The notes: generated by a model from the sequence alone, not told the origin. A DNA stretch of 64,000 nt from Micrasema longulum (GCA_022494885.1 JAGVSM010004932.1:149022-213021), one strand, 5' to 3'; positions 42,572-54,269 are shown, counted from the stretch's first letter. Translations and numbers: made by a program.

Positions 42572-43030
42572 ATCGATGTTCGTATTCGACAGCGTTCTGT
42601 GATTGAATTCTTGAATGCAGAAGATAAAACGCCCATTTGCATTCACAAAGGACAGAAAAATGCGTACAGTGATGCAATAGGGGATGTCAACACTGTTAGA
42701 TGATGGATTTGTTGCTATAATGAATCAGAAGGCCAAACGCCGTTGGCTGTTGAAAAGCGAAGTGGCAGGCCGTTGACTGCATTGACTCTACGCAACATGT
42801 AGCGATTCATTCATCATTATTCGTGGTGACCGCCGGATAACTACAGATGCAGGCTGCTAAAAGAAGCTCATTATGAGATTCATTTTGAAGATGAAGATGC
42901 CTTAAAAACGTCCGTGCGTCAATGGTATAGGATGGCAGGACCGCGTGTTTTACCTCAATGAAATAAGAGTACATGCCTTTGTTAAAAGATGGACCAAAAC
43001 TGTAGAAATATACAAAAATTATATCAAAAA
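42572..43030 (+). pseudogene. mariner-like transposase, internally deleted
   Basis: N-terminal frame: IDVRIRQRSVIEFLNAEDK, TPICIHKGQKNAYSDAIG, NTVR, stop, WICCYNESEGQTP and EKRSGRPLTA. This is the mariner HTH region with the closing RSGRP. After about 42880 it reads IHFEDEDALKTSVRQWYRMA and later WTKTVEIYKNYIKK, the last segment. The whole DDD catalytic core is missing. Confidence 0.82.
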
Positions 43031-44264
43031 GTGACAGAATTTAACTGTCAGTTGTCTGGTTATTAACTTACATATGTAATTGTATTTTAATTTCTTGACA
43101 ATTAAAAGAATAATGAAAATAGAAGACATTAGTTTTCGGCTGACCTTGATACTTATGGTAATGCCATATTTTTCAAAAATATTTTAACTTCATATATTTT
43201 CTTATCTCGCTGTCTTATAGTACGTTCTGTTAATGTGCAAGCAAATGAAAAATACAATTTTGTTTTGAAAATAGAACCAGCCAATTTACAATCACACGCG
43301 TAGTTGGTTTTTGACAGACAAACTAGTAAGACGCGTTTTAGTGTTATCGGTGAATATTCAAGATTGTTCCAAAGCGAAAATGACGGACATCCGCGCATGC
43401 CTCGCGGTTTTCACGGCTTTTAAACAAAAAAAACATTTCCCATTCATGCTTCAGCCACAGTATTTATCTGATGTGTTCCTTTGAAGAAGACTATAACAAC
43501 GGACGACGTAGAGTAAACAAGGACCCAATCTCTGACCGAACAAAAGACCGAACGAAATGCGAGTTCAAGAAATGTTTGAAGGTTTAGGTGTAAAATATTC
43601 GATGAGTATTATTTTGAAGGAAACAGTGTAAATATTGAAGAATATGTATACATATTTATAATATATGACTACGAACGTAAATTTTTTGTATTTTTCAATC
43701 AAACTACAAATACCCTGAAATTAAAATGAGAACAAGAATTATTATGAACGATAATATTGTTTAAAGCTATCATTTAACAATTTCACAATAAGATCGATAC
43801 ATTTAACCAATTTTGTAGTAAGAATATAAGTTATTAATTTTATGAAGACATTTGTAAGGGTTATTGTACAAATTAAATTGGGGCGAAACGTAAATTTCCT
43901 TTGGTGAAAATATTATTTTGAGTTCCAACTTATATGTATTGTAATAATATTAAATTCCAGAAAATCTAATTAGAAGTTAATTGACTTGAAGTGTACTTTT
44001 AGCTGGTTCATGTATTTATTTCAAACGTACAAGACTTTTACAATAATACGAGTAATGCTGAAAAATATTTTCTTTACGAGAGTTGAAGTAGTGAGTGCCT
44101 TTTCATTTAAAACATCATTGTATTTTACTGAAAAGTTATATATATATTTTAATTCATCTAAATTATGAAAATTCTGTTGAATTACTTAAAATGTTGTCCA
44201 GTAGAATAAAGATGGTGTACAAAGCACTTTTATATGCATAAGTGCATATTTAAGAACTTAAAAG
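43031..44264. other. No identifiable feature
   Basis: 43153-43398 is open on the minus strand (81 codons) without a domain. 43300-43600 is more GC-rich and could be a further transposon remnant. Confidence 0.35.
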
Positions 44265-45020
44265 CAGTTTACACTAACTTAAAAGATTACAGAATTTCTT
44301 GTCAACTAATGTTAAGCAAACATTAGTCCAGAGCTTACTTCTTCCACTCCTTGAATATGCGGATGTATATTATCCAGATGCTAACTCTGAACTACTTGAT
44401 AAGTTGGAACGATCTCAGAATGTTTGTATACGTTATATCTTTAATCTTCACAAATTCGACCACATAACCGAACATCGCACGCAACTACACTGGCTCAGTA
44501 TCAAGCATAAAAGAATCATTCACATTCTATCACTCCTTCACAATATTTTAAATAATCCCACTTTATCTGAGAGAACACTTGCAACCTCTATCACAACACG
44601 GGCTATCTCTTCGTTCTAGTAACGAGAGAACCCTTTTAATACCCTTTCATCACTCTATTTTTTTTGCCTTCTCTTTCATTGTAGTAGCTGCTCGATTGTA
44701 GAATAATCTATCTACTAATGTTAGAGACACCCCTTCTTTATTTACATTTAAGTCAAGATTGAAATGTCACTATCTAAATAATTAAGCTATTTTTTTATCC
44801 TTCTTCTTTCCACCTCACTCCCTCTCCCCTTTTCATAGTAAAGTGTATTTTTTTATATTTTGTTAATCTTTATTTTTAATTTTGTATAAAATTGAAAGAT
44901 TCAATATGTCCATGTACTTGTAATTTTCTCAAATTGAACGGTTTAGGTAGGTAGGAAGAAATCGCATTAAGACAATATGCCCGCCTTTATGTATAAAGTG
45001 TTAAATAAATTATGTTTAAC
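44265..45020 (+). pseudogene. LINE-F copy: C-terminal half and 3' UTR
   Basis: Reads LKRLQNFLSTNVKQTLVQSL, LLPLLEYADVYYPDANSELL, NVCIRYIFNLHKFDHITEHR and HKRIIHILSLLHNIL. After a frameshift near 44580 it reads SQHGLSLRSSNERTLLIPFH, IVVAARL, stop where Trp is expected, NNLSTNVRD and FKSRLKCHYLNN. The UTR ends 'atatgcccgcctttatg' and 'aaagtgttaaataaa'. It pairs with the inverted copy at 16.0-16.9 kb. Confidence 0.87.
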
Positions 45021-45959
45021 AAAATGCTGCATAATTACGACAGTCGTCAATTAAATTAAATGTAACCCTTTTTAAATTTTCTAACTATTGTGTGAGGATC
45101 TTAATAATTTGTTACACAATGGAAATTAAAAACATGATTTTCAAAATTTAATTAAATTTGAAGTGTCGGTGGATGTCCAAATGGAATTCGATGCGACATA
45201 AAATAAATTTGATTTAATAATTAATTTCTGTATGACAACTTCCCCCTCGTTATTTGACCTAAGTTTTGACATAGGTTTCAATTGGAACCAGAAAACTAAT
45301 CAATGGGGTGCTAATTCCAATACGGAGGCGGGTAGAAGGGTAGGGGTGACTTTCACATTTCCTTTCTCGGTTAAGAGATTAAGCAAACGTTATCAAAGGG
45401 ATTGACGATATTAATTTCTGCCTAATAATTATAATGTAATCATCTGCCCTCAGGGGTGGACTCGGACCAAGAAGTAAGGGCTGGGATATTATGTAATTAA
45501 CCATCGTCATGCTGTTTCCTCGATTGGGACTGCACCACTCTTGATCGACGATACACACGTCAAAAGAGTGAAGGTAGGGAAGCATCGTAAAATATATATT
45601 TTGTTTTAAATGCTGAACATATTTATAAAATATTGTGGAATATTGTCTTAAAATATATGTAGATACTAATCAATGCATGACTATTCACGAAATTGATGTT
45701 AATCTTTATTCAATTAATACCCATAATTTGCATTTTTTAATCATTTTAGTTAATTAAAATATTTATTTCTTTCTTATTTATGCGGGAGTGACATAAGGTA
45801 TAATCAATACATATTTCCAATTTCTTTAATAATTGTTTTATATAAATTTATTTTACGAATTTTGAAAACCCGTTTTTTAACATATATTATAAAGTTATGC
45901 CTAGTAAAAAAAGACCCGTACTAGGGCAGACTAACATATAGGTTTATTTATATGTCTCC
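45021..45959. other. No identifiable feature
   Basis: Unique-looking; 45379-45585 is open on the minus strand without a domain. Confidence 0.4.
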
Positions 45960-46265
45960 ATATACACACACACACACATTTGTGACTTTATTTAAAATAA
46001 AACACTTTGTTAATTTACCACACAAGAGTTTATTACATTAAACACACGTGTGATCCCTTAAAAACATTCATACACGTACACACTTACATACACACCTATA
46101 CATGCATATATACATACAAATGCACATACTCACATAAATATTCATACATATATACACACACATATACATAAACACCCTTGCATACACATACATACATATA
46201 TATACACATATATATATACATGTACATATATATATATATACACATACACATACACATTTATATAT
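45960..46265 (+). repeat. Compound (CA)/(TA)/(CATA) microsatellite
   Basis: Interrupted runs such as 'acacacacacac', 'atacatacatatatata' and 'tatatatatatacacatac'. The reading frame across it is a repeat artefact. Confidence 0.9.
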
Positions 46266-46724
46266 TAATAAATGTTATCCTTCTTGTCATAGTGTTTAAA
46301 TTGTCGTGGATAATATTAAGCTCTAATCATGTTGTGTCTCGTTTGGTAAGTCTAATGAACATGTGTTTTTTCAGGTTGATTTGAAATTTGTCTCCAGTAT
46401 AATTTTTCATGTGGTAAGTCTTTGTAGTGTATTTTTGACCGTCCTACGTTTGTTTTTTTCACTAACTCTTGTTTGGATGTAATTTCACAGTAATTTTCAC
46501 ACGATTCAAGACTCGATATACCTATTTCTCTTATTTTTTTAATAAAGTTATTTTTAATTTATTTTAAACATATTAATGTGAAAATGATATTGGGTTATTA
46601 AGATTACCCAGAAATAAATAAATTATTTATGTTTGTGCAATAAATTTATTAAAAAAATAAATCAAGGCTGTGTAAGCTGTACAAGCTGTAATAAGCTGTA
46701 ATAAGGCTGTATAAGCTGTTCTCA
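46266..46724. other. AT-rich; small tandem near the end
   Basis: 'gctgtaataa' and 'ggctgtataagctgt' words repeat at 46666-46720. Nothing else is identified. Confidence 0.45.
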
Positions 46725-47015
46725 ATATGTTGAGTGTGTCTAAATTTTTGTACGCAAGGACTGGATTCAATCCCCTAAGGAGCTGTTTATATTAACACAT
46801 GGTGTAGCGGTTAAGACGTTTGACTCATCATGAAGGATCCGGATTCGATTATTGATGAGAACAAATAACCTAAAGTGATTTTTCTGAGTGTTCCTGCCAG
46901 GGTGATTTGTGATGTAATTATCCACTGAAATTGGGCGTTCTGAAAGTCTTAGCATCTACAGGGCTTATGCCTAGATGAATTTCACCCGCATTCATAAAGG
47001 TTTCAGATCATTGAC
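46725..47015 (+). repeat. TAB repeat interrupted by SINE-A
   Basis: Module T (46725-46790, 'acgcaaggactggattcaat') ends 'ctgtttatattaacaca'. A SINE follows, then module A resumes at 46942 ('cttagcatctacagggctta') and soon breaks into a B piece ('gatgaatttcacccgcat'). Confidence 0.72.
46799..46941 (+). mobile_element. SINE-A, diverged, nested
   Basis: Head 'atggtgtagcggttaagacg', box B 'ccggattcgatt', body 'tgatgtaattatccactg' and 'aaattgggc'. It lacks the usual A-tail. Confidence 0.68.
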
Positions 47016-48289
47016 TTAACTAACAGCAACGGATAGTAAATTAAAGGAATAAAGTTGTTAACTCTTAAAAGACTATGGTAAGTAATTATTTTGCGCGCGG
47101 TGATGTAACATCGCGTCACCACTAGTAAAAAACGGAATATTCTAAAGTTCAGACATTCGAAAAAAAAATACAGGGAGACATTCAATTTAATAAGTCCTTT
47201 TCCATAATTTATGCAAATAAACATATAATGCAGCCCTGTTATAGTAAAATAATTTAAAATCACAAATATGCTGCTGATGTTACGTGCGTGCGTCCCTCAT
47301 CACTGTCATCTATCGATTGAAGACTGAATTAGAACCGCGTCTCTGTCTTTTTTGTTGTGACTTCTATCTTCTTGCTCTCTCTTGTATAAGGTATATGTAA
47401 AGGTAAAGATGTATTTCTAAATTAGCGGACATTCATTTTTTGCGTAGCAAGGATAGATACTTTTGTCTTTTGTCATTAAGCATTGTTACACAATGTTTAC
47501 TTTCCAAATCGGTTGTGAAAATGTCGATTTGAAGATTATAAAAAATACGAATCCATAATTTAAAAAAATAATAGAGATATATCAAGTCTTGTGTCCTATG
47601 TCGACTAGTGTGACATCACAGCCATACAATAGTTAAAATATACCCGAGATCTCTTAAACTATGCAAAAACGGTAATAATATATTGAAAGATGTTAAATCT
47701 ATGACTATTTCACCCCTGTTATATTCGAGCAGTATGCGAATCATTTAGTCATATTACCGTTACTTTGTATGACGTCATTCAATAGAGTTAATTAATTTTA
47801 AGCCGCTAAGATGCTGATAATCAACGTCAAATTATACGCCTCTTTGATTTCCTATCAATCTCTGACGTACCTGTACATACAAGACTAATATTTCATAAAA
47901 TCATTGATATGGTGAATAAGTACATCAAATTACATGGACAGTCGAAGTATCGCTGTACACTCCCATTGTATTTGAGGCCCTAGCATTAATAGCTAGTTAA
48001 TAGAGTTAATTTCAATTTTCTATAAAGGTACTATTTTTTTATTTATATTATTTTCAATTACATGTCTACAAAGACACTTTTAATTTTCAGACAACTAATC
48101 ACATTTCCGTTTTCAAAAAACTTTTTCACTTTGCGAACAATAAAAAACAACGCCTTACTTTCCTTAATTGTAATCCGAGCAATAGACAAACATCTTAAGC
48201 TAGAAACTGGCCGTCCTTTTATCAAGTTTCTCTTCAATCCGTGGCTTATGTCTGAGGATGACGATTACGCCTGACTCGAGACATGGGTC
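47016..48289. other. No identified gene
   Basis: 47080-47820 is of mixed composition with a TGACGTCA at 47770-47777. 48060-48289 may be the 3' UTR of the minus-strand RTE next door. Confidence 0.35.
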
Positions 48290-48727
48290 ATCTGTGGGCA
48301 GTCTCCCTCCATCTGGGACGGTCTTGTGCTCTTCTATTGGCATTCGTCAGTAAAAATTCTGATAATTCAGTGACTATACCGCTCCATATTGTCAGTTGCC
48401 GTCCACGCGACCTTGTCCTTTCGACACTTTGCAGGGAACGGTTTTTTCCAAACTATTAGTAATCCCCTTGGAAATCTGTCCAAAAAACTGCTGGATTATT
48501 TTTTAGCACATGGATGTTAGTTTTTCTCCAATATCCAGTTTCTCGACTATGGATACATTCGTATCTCTGGCCGTCCACGGAATCCGCAGCATTTACCACT
48601 TACAACACCTTTCAAAAGCTGAGATTTTTTTCTTATCAGATTCTCTTAGTATTCTACACTCCACACCGTACATGAACACTGAAAAAACTAAGGCGTTCAC
48701 CAGTCTTTTACAAGTATCAGATGATCA
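48290..48727 (-). pseudogene. RTE-like LINE C-terminal region
   Basis: The minus strand reads DTCKRLVNALVFSVFMYGVE, KKKISAFERCCKW, stop, MLRIPWTARDTNVSIVEKL and IIQQFFGQISKGITNSLEK, then decays to an end like TVPDGGR. This is the ktLVfSvflYGaEtW...aFE-x-x-x-wRRmLrIpW segment after the RT. Several stops make it inactive. Distinct in sequence from the RTE tails at 0.2 and 5.4 kb. Confidence 0.84.
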
Positions 48728-48739
48728 AAATATGGAGTT

Positions 48740-49310
48740 TTTAAAGTTCAACAATGTTTGATAATGTCCAAATGCTTGCAGACTGGCTGGATTTCCTCCC
48801 TAGGGAGTTGTTCTTATTTAAATTTATTTCAACAGAGAGGGAAAAATCTTTTGAGAAGGGAATATGGAAGTCTAGGCATTTACAGGGCTTATGACCTGTC
48901 ATTGGCTGGTTTGAGTGGCCACTTTACACACTGTGTAACATTCACTATTCTGCCCATGTTTGAACATCCACATTTCATCAACTCTTCCATCTGTTGACTT
49001 TTGTGAAGTAAAAGAGCTGAAACCAAATCACGTGGGTGATATACATCCGGCTGAACCAAATCACCTACTAGGCAACGCCTGAAAACAATTTTCCAAATTT
49101 TATACTTCTTCTTTTACCAGGTAGTAATTCAGCAATGTTTGATTATGTCCAAATGCTTGCAGACTGGCTGAATTTCCGCCCTAGGGAGTTGTTCATATTT
49201 AAATTTATTTCAACAGAGAGTTGTTTAAATTTAAATTTATTTCAAAAGAGAGTTGTTTAAATTTAAATTTATTTCAACAGAGAGTTGTTTAAATTTAAGA
49301 ATTTTTACAT
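48740..49310 (+). repeat. TAB repeat T-A-B-T with a 32-bp tandem
   Basis: Module T occurs at 48746-48840 and again at 49131-49220, with A and B between: a 385-bp period and the look of direct terminal repeats. After the second T, a 32-bp unit (ttgtttaaatttaaattt... ) is repeated about 3.5 times, 49189-49301. 'ggcaacgcctgaaaacaa' marks B. Confidence 0.88.
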
Positions 49311-49329
49311 TATAGGTATGGCGTGTCCC

Positions 49330-49800
49330 TATATTGTTTCATTTTTTTAAAAAAAAGGCTTATTATGGGAACTAGAAGCATTTAAATACGTAAAATTGCA
49401 CAATTTTATCTGCTGTCTATGGGCACACGGCGCAAGCGCAAAATATACCGCTACAGAAAATTTTATTTTGATACTCTGTCTAAAAAAATAACAAAAGTGG
49501 TTCAGGTTTGACGTGCGGAAAACGGTACAGCAAAACGTCGATTTTATCTATTCTAACAAAAGGTCTGACATGCAGTTGTCTTTTTCGCACAGTATCGGGG
49601 AGGCATCTGCAGACAGTGACAGGAAAACAATGTCCTAAAACCCATTCATCAAAATTCTCTAAGACAATTTGTCTAAACCGAAACATTAAAATAATAATGG
49701 ACTAGGTACACTAATTGGTATCAAACTTTAGATTGTGTTCATTTAAACTATTCATCAAGAACTCAAATCTAGCAATAGCAAAGCATTGCCGGGTTCAGCT
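49330..49800 (+). repeat. rep-D copy
   Basis: Collinear with 4870-5270, then continues to 'aatagcaaagcattgccg' and 'ggttcagctcgta', probably its 3' end. Both strands are open for 65-68 codons at 49480-49705, which argues against a real gene. Confidence 0.6.
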
Positions 49801-50191
49801 CGTATTATATAAATAGATCCACCAACTTTACCATAAATGTATCTTTCCGTGACATAAACCACAAATTTGAAGCGTAGTTGTATCTTACTGAAGTGACAAT
49901 GTGTGAACTCACTGTTCTACAAGTTTAGATTTCAGCTTTCCGCTCTTTCAGAATACCATATTCAAATATTACTCCAGTAACAGGGTATTTAAAATTTACA
50001 AATTTATTTCAATCAATTTATTATTAACAAAATCGTATTTTTAGCAGAAGTTTTTTATGACCACTTCCCTTTTCGCACCAAATGGTGCTCATGGCACTTC
50101 ACATGTGTATCAATGACAGCGTATATCGATAAAACAATATTCACGAAGATAAAATAATAATCTATCATCTACGCTCGTCGTGTGACGCTTG
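49801..50191. other. No identifiable feature
   Basis: AT-rich, one SINE-B-like word 'caccaaatggtgctcatgg' near 50078. Confidence 0.4.
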
Positions 50192-50479
50192 TGTTGCGTG
50201 ACGCTCTTTCTGACATTATTGTAAACGCATCCAGATGGTATGAACGCAGCCATGCGCTAGAGGAAGTTCCATTTGTTCGAAGCCCGTCCCCCTTCAACCG
50301 TCACAAATTGCGCATCCCCTCGGCCCTAGCGCTCAGCCGTTTACGTCCAAAACCCCGCGAGTTAGTCACCAGGTCCAGTCACCACTGGGCGCCGGGACAA
50401 GGACCTCACTCTACGTAGAGCGACGAGCCACATAAAACAAAGTTCGTGCATTCGGACGCACGGGGTTTTATTCGTAACA
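50192..50479 (+). mobile_element. Possible LTR fragment, GC-richer
   Basis: The unit starts TGTTGCGTGACG and ends TTTTATTCGTAACA, a TG...CA pair with partly inverted ends. It is about 50% GC against AT-rich flanks. No TATA box, no poly(A) signal of standard form and no 5-bp duplication was found. The 78-codon frame inside has no domain. Confidence 0.33.
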
Positions 50480-51264
50480 GTATGATCAAATCGCGAAATT
50501 TAACAAGAATAGTGCCCAAATCGCGCTCTCAGAAAGGTATAATTTTTGGTGTAGTAAACGTGGGTTCTTTATGAACATTAAAACCCCCGTGCCCTATGCA
50601 TATTTGTAATACGTGATTCTTTCGTCTATTGTATAGACTCAGGTTCAGACTGAATAACTAAGAAAAAAAAAATTGTGGTTAGCGTTAAATAAATACACAT
50701 TCTTTTTTAAAACACTATGTTTCTGAAGGCTACCATCCAGAATCTACCAACTCCCGTTTCCCCAAGTGGGAACGGGGATTTTGACCATCCCAATAACTCA
50801 TTGTTTAGCGGTCTGCGTTGACTAAATTGCTAAAGGGGCTGTACCCAACCCTCTCTCGCGAACTAAATAATAATATCCACAGCGGAAAAGGTTTCATGCT
50901 TTCATATAAATGCTTCCGCTGTTCAACGGGACCTTTTTTCGTTCTCCCTTACGCGCTTTAAACACCGAAAGCTCTTTTGAATTCGTATTGTAGGAAAGCA
51001 AATAAATAATTTTGGTAGAATGAATTATTAAGGATATTGCATGAGGAAAGACAAGTGACCTTTTAATTATTAAAATAAATACTGCGTAAAATGTTTGCCC
51101 CTGCGGGGTTATATTATTTTATAACAAAAAAAATCAGGACATTTCTGAGGCCCAATTGTAAAAGCGTTAGAAATAAAGGTGGTTAAAAATGTGAATCTGA
51201 AGCAAAAAAAATAATTTATTATTTCATAAAGTCATAAATAACCTTAGAAAAAATAAATAAAAAG
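50480..51264. other. No identified gene
   Basis: 50700-50980 is mixed in composition. Inverted words cagcggaa/ttccgctg at 50879-50922 could form a stem. No domain. Confidence 0.35.
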
Positions 51265-51365
51265 AAAATAGGAAATAAATAGTAGAAGAATTGGATTTGA
51301 ACCTCGCACCTCCTAAGCCGTAGTCCGCAATGCTACTCATGTGGCCACAGCTCATCTCATAATGC
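51265..51365 (-). mobile_element. SINE-C, inverted, partial
   Basis: 'ttggatttgaacctcgcacc' (box B inverted) and 'gcaatgctactcatgtggcc' (head). Body missing. Confidence 0.6.
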
Positions 51366-51959
51366 TCGTAGTACCTATAAAAAATTATAACAATTTTGAA
51401 AATATTATTTTTTCTAACATATATTGACACTGTGATACTTTCTTCGTTTCCTGGTAAATGGAGAAAACCGTTCTGTGTGTGAATTAGAACCAAAATCCTG
51501 AACGAGTGATTAACGAAGATCAACATAAAATAATAATTTAAATATTGAACAAATAACTAAACTACCCAAATTCCAACGTAAATTGAAAAAATCACTTTCA
51601 GAAAACACCCACCACAAACCTGATAGCGCCTCTTCAACAGAAAAAAAAACTTACAGTTAAATATATAAAGGAAGATAAAACTTAATAACTAGAATAATTA
51701 CAACAAAATAATTAAAATAATGCCAAACGCAATATCGAGGCAATGATAAATTTAAAAAAATAAATGTATGCAAAAAAATGTGTCAATCGGTTGCTCCGTT
51801 GAGACGTGAAGGAACCACAAACAAGCAAACGCACTTTCGCATTTACAATAATACTCGTAGTATGGGTTATTATTAGAGCGCACATAAGAATATGCATATG
51901 TGTGCACTACTTTCAGATTTGAAATAAATAATAAATACTTGACTAATACCTTAAAATTA
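51366..51959. other. Mostly unidentified; one retroelement-like tail
   Basis: 51775-51865 ('caatcggttgctccgttgag', 'cgtgaaggaaccacaaacaa', 'acgcactttcgcatttac') resembles a 3' end word set common in insect retroelements. It is open on the minus strand in two frames but has no domain. Confidence 0.45.
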
Positions 51960-52050
51960 AACATCCACATTTCTCGAACTCTTTAATATTTATGTAAAAT
52001 CAAATAGCTGAAACCTTTATTGGCTACCTGGCAAAACGTAAAATGTTCAC
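51960..52050 (+). repeat. TAB repeat, module B fragment
   Basis: 'aacatccacatttctcgaac', 'atagctgaaacctttat', 'ggcaaaacgtaaaatg': diverged B. Confidence 0.5.
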
Positions 52051-52208
52051 ACACAATTATAAGTTAATGAAATAAATTTGTTTTGCTTTACTTACAATTT
52101 TGAAGTATTTTCCATATTTCATTAATTAGAATTGAAATATGATTAAAACCTCGAGATTATTAATTGCGTAACGTAACTATAATATTATAATAATGACAAT
52201 ATAAGGTT

Positions 52209-52363
52209 TTGCCACACATCAGAGCTACGGGACACAAACCTTACTTGGAAGGATGCACAGGAGCTGAAAGCTGACAGAAATGCTTGGACGATCTTTGTGG
52301 ACACCATATGCTCCAACTACAGAGCGGATATAAAATGATGACGATGATATTGCCACACATCAG
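52209..52363 (+). pseudogene. RTE-type tail insertion with 14-bp TSD
   Basis: ttgccacacatcag occurs at 52209-52222 and 52350-52363. Between them the frame 52222-52338 reads ELRDTNLTWKDAQELKADR, NAWTIFVDTICSNYR, ADIK, stop: the final W-x-x-A-x-x-l-A-DR-x-x-W block of RTE-like LINEs. It ends atgatgacgatgat, the short microsatellite tail. A textbook 5'-truncated insertion, 127 bp. Confidence 0.88.
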
Positions 52364-53084
52364 GTTGAAGTGTGACAATATTAAAAAATATAATAATCCC
52401 AATCTAACTTTAATCAATGTTTCATTGTAATCGCTAAAACGATAAATATAAGTATTGTCATTTTTTATCACGTCGGTTATTACCAACAAGCGCAGTCATT
52501 GTGATTGATAAATTAAATTTTTTATTCAATTGGACATACAAAAATATTGTTGAGGTAAATATTTTATTACTTAAAGAGAACTGAAACTCGAGACATGAGT
52601 TCAGATTTGTTGCTAACATAAATGTACTGGCTGCCAAAAACAGATCATTTGCCATCTTCAATACCAGCGACTCCATAAGCTCTAACAGTTTTCAAATGAA
52701 TCAACAACAAAAAAACATTTTTTCGACTTCCTCATTACAAACAAGGAATCAACTTTAGAATTGTTTTCAACGGACAGAACTGAATTTTGAGAATTTGTAA
52801 TTGGAATTCAGAACGCTTATCGACCTTCTCTTGTTAGTTAACATTTGAATTTGATATCAAGCTTAATTAAATTTTGACCCAACTAACGTGTTTTTTATTT
52901 TACACTGGAACCTGTTTTTACACGGGGAATACGTTCCACACAGTTTTATGAAATAAAAGTCTACTAAAAAAAAAACAATGCTGGAAAGGTTCCTTGGTTT
53001 TAAAATAAATTGAGGATTTAATTTTTTTTTAAATGTTTGCTAATTTTTTTAAAAATAAATATTTGCCTTCTTACGATTAACCCG
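52364..53084. other. No identifiable feature
   Basis: Two short minus frames (52241-52489, 52458-52676) overlap and show no domain. Confidence 0.4.
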
Positions 53085-53560
53085 AATATTTTTTTTTGAG
53101 GACCATTTTAAATGAGTTGTAAATAACTTCTTTCCTTTATCGTTCTTGCTCTAACTATAATGTTTTTTTTTGATGAATTGATATATTTTACATGCCTTTT
53201 AATTTATTTAAAAATAAATCAAGACTTATTATTTCTGGCTGCGATACGATTCCACTTACTTTTTAATGATGCACACACCTGAAAACTTACTGCCACACTA
53301 ATACACATCCTGTTGTTGTAACACAAATTAATAATATGTATGATTTTTATTTAGAAACATTGCCGGTCTGTCTTTTAACTGTATTTCAAAAAAAAGTTAT
53401 TATTTCACTGTCGACTGTTTGTTTCTTTTAAATAAATAAATAACTCACTATAAGAAAATGGGAATCAAGTTGGGATAGAGTGGGATTAGAACGAAAGACC
53501 TTTGATTTGTGAGTCAGGGACACTAGCCACGGGACCAAAACCCGATTTATTGTGCCTCAA
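53085..53560 (-). mobile_element. SINE-C, inverted, split by an insertion
   Basis: The body piece 53085-53128 ('gaccattttaaatgagttg', 'taaataact') is separated from the head piece 53438-53555 ('gagtgggattagaacgaaag', 'gacactagccacgggacc'). Confidence 0.75.
53129..53437 (+). mobile_element. 309-bp insertion in SINE-C with 8-bp TSD
   Basis: AAATAACT flanks both sides (53121-53128 and 53438-53445). The insert ends 'cttttaaataaata', an A-rich tail, so it is probably a LINE 3' UTR piece. No coding. Confidence 0.7.
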
Positions 53561-53564
53561 TTTT

Positions 53565-53845
53565 TTCTCAAACACCATCATCATCATCATTTCCTTTCCA
53601 CACCTAATTGTGCATAGGGCGCAGCATCGGTACATCGATTGGAGCGTATCTTGATCATTTTTGTTACATGAAGGTAAGATTATCTGTCTCATGCTTCAAG
53701 TACCAGTCCAGGGACTATGAAATGTTTTTACTCTAAAAACACCCTTTCAAATTAACATTTTATATCAATTATGTCGGGAATCAAACCCGAGACCTCTTCA
53801 TGGTAGGCAAACGCGCTGACCATTGCACCACGAGGCGACGATAAA
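53565..53845 (-). mobile_element. SINE-B, inverted, near full length
   Basis: From 'attgtgcatagggcgcag' through 'gcgtatcttgatcatttttg' and 'aagtaccagtccaggg' to box B inverted ('gggaatcaaacccgag') and head 'ccattgcaccacgagg'. Confidence 0.85.
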
Positions 53846-53884
53846 ATAAACTAATGAAATACAGAAATACAAAAATACAAATCA

Positions 53885-54262
53885 TCGTTTTGCGATTTTC
53901 ACCCAGTGGTGCATAGGGAACTGTATTTGTACTCCAATTTCAGCATATCTAGATAATTTTGATAATTTTGATTGAATGTAAGATAATCAGTGCATTAAAA
54001 TTAATAAAACAACTTTGTTTATTTATTTTATTGTTACACAAAGAATGTTGTTGTACAAAGTAAGTGCTTCAAATATAAACTTTATATAAGATAATCAGTT
54101 TTACGCTTCAGGTACCAGTCCAGGAACTATGAAATGTTTTTGTGTAAAAACACCCTTTAAAATAAATATTTCTTATAGACCATGTCGGAAATCGGTCCCG
54201 AGACTTCTTGCATGGTAGGCAAACGCGCTGGCCATTACACCCCGAGACCAACAAATCAACAT
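53885..54262 (-). mobile_element. SINE-B, inverted, split by a PLE end
   Basis: Distal part 53895-53991, proximal part 54087-54258 ('caggtaccagtccaggaact', 'aaatcggtcccgagac', 'ccattacaccccgagacc'). Confidence 0.84.
53979..54099 (+). mobile_element. 95-bp PLE-related insertion with 13-bp TSD
   Basis: taagataatcagt at 53979-53991 and 54087-54099. The insert 53992-54086 starts 'attaataaaacaactttg' and ends 'agtgcttcaaatataaac'. These are the two outer ends of the 809-bp PLE at 2148-2956, joined without the hammerhead or ORF. Confidence 0.8.
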
Positions 54263-54269
54263 AACCAAT

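Noticed and set aside
46178..46384. His/Tyr/Ile repeat frame
   Set aside because: Translation of a CATA microsatellite.
48746..49220. TAB 385-bp direct repeats as a pair of LTRs
   Set aside because: Ends lack TG...CA, no primer-binding site, and other copies show the same modules as open tandems or inverted ends.
50182..50418. 78-codon plus frame
   Set aside because: Falls in a GC-richer possible LTR; no domain.
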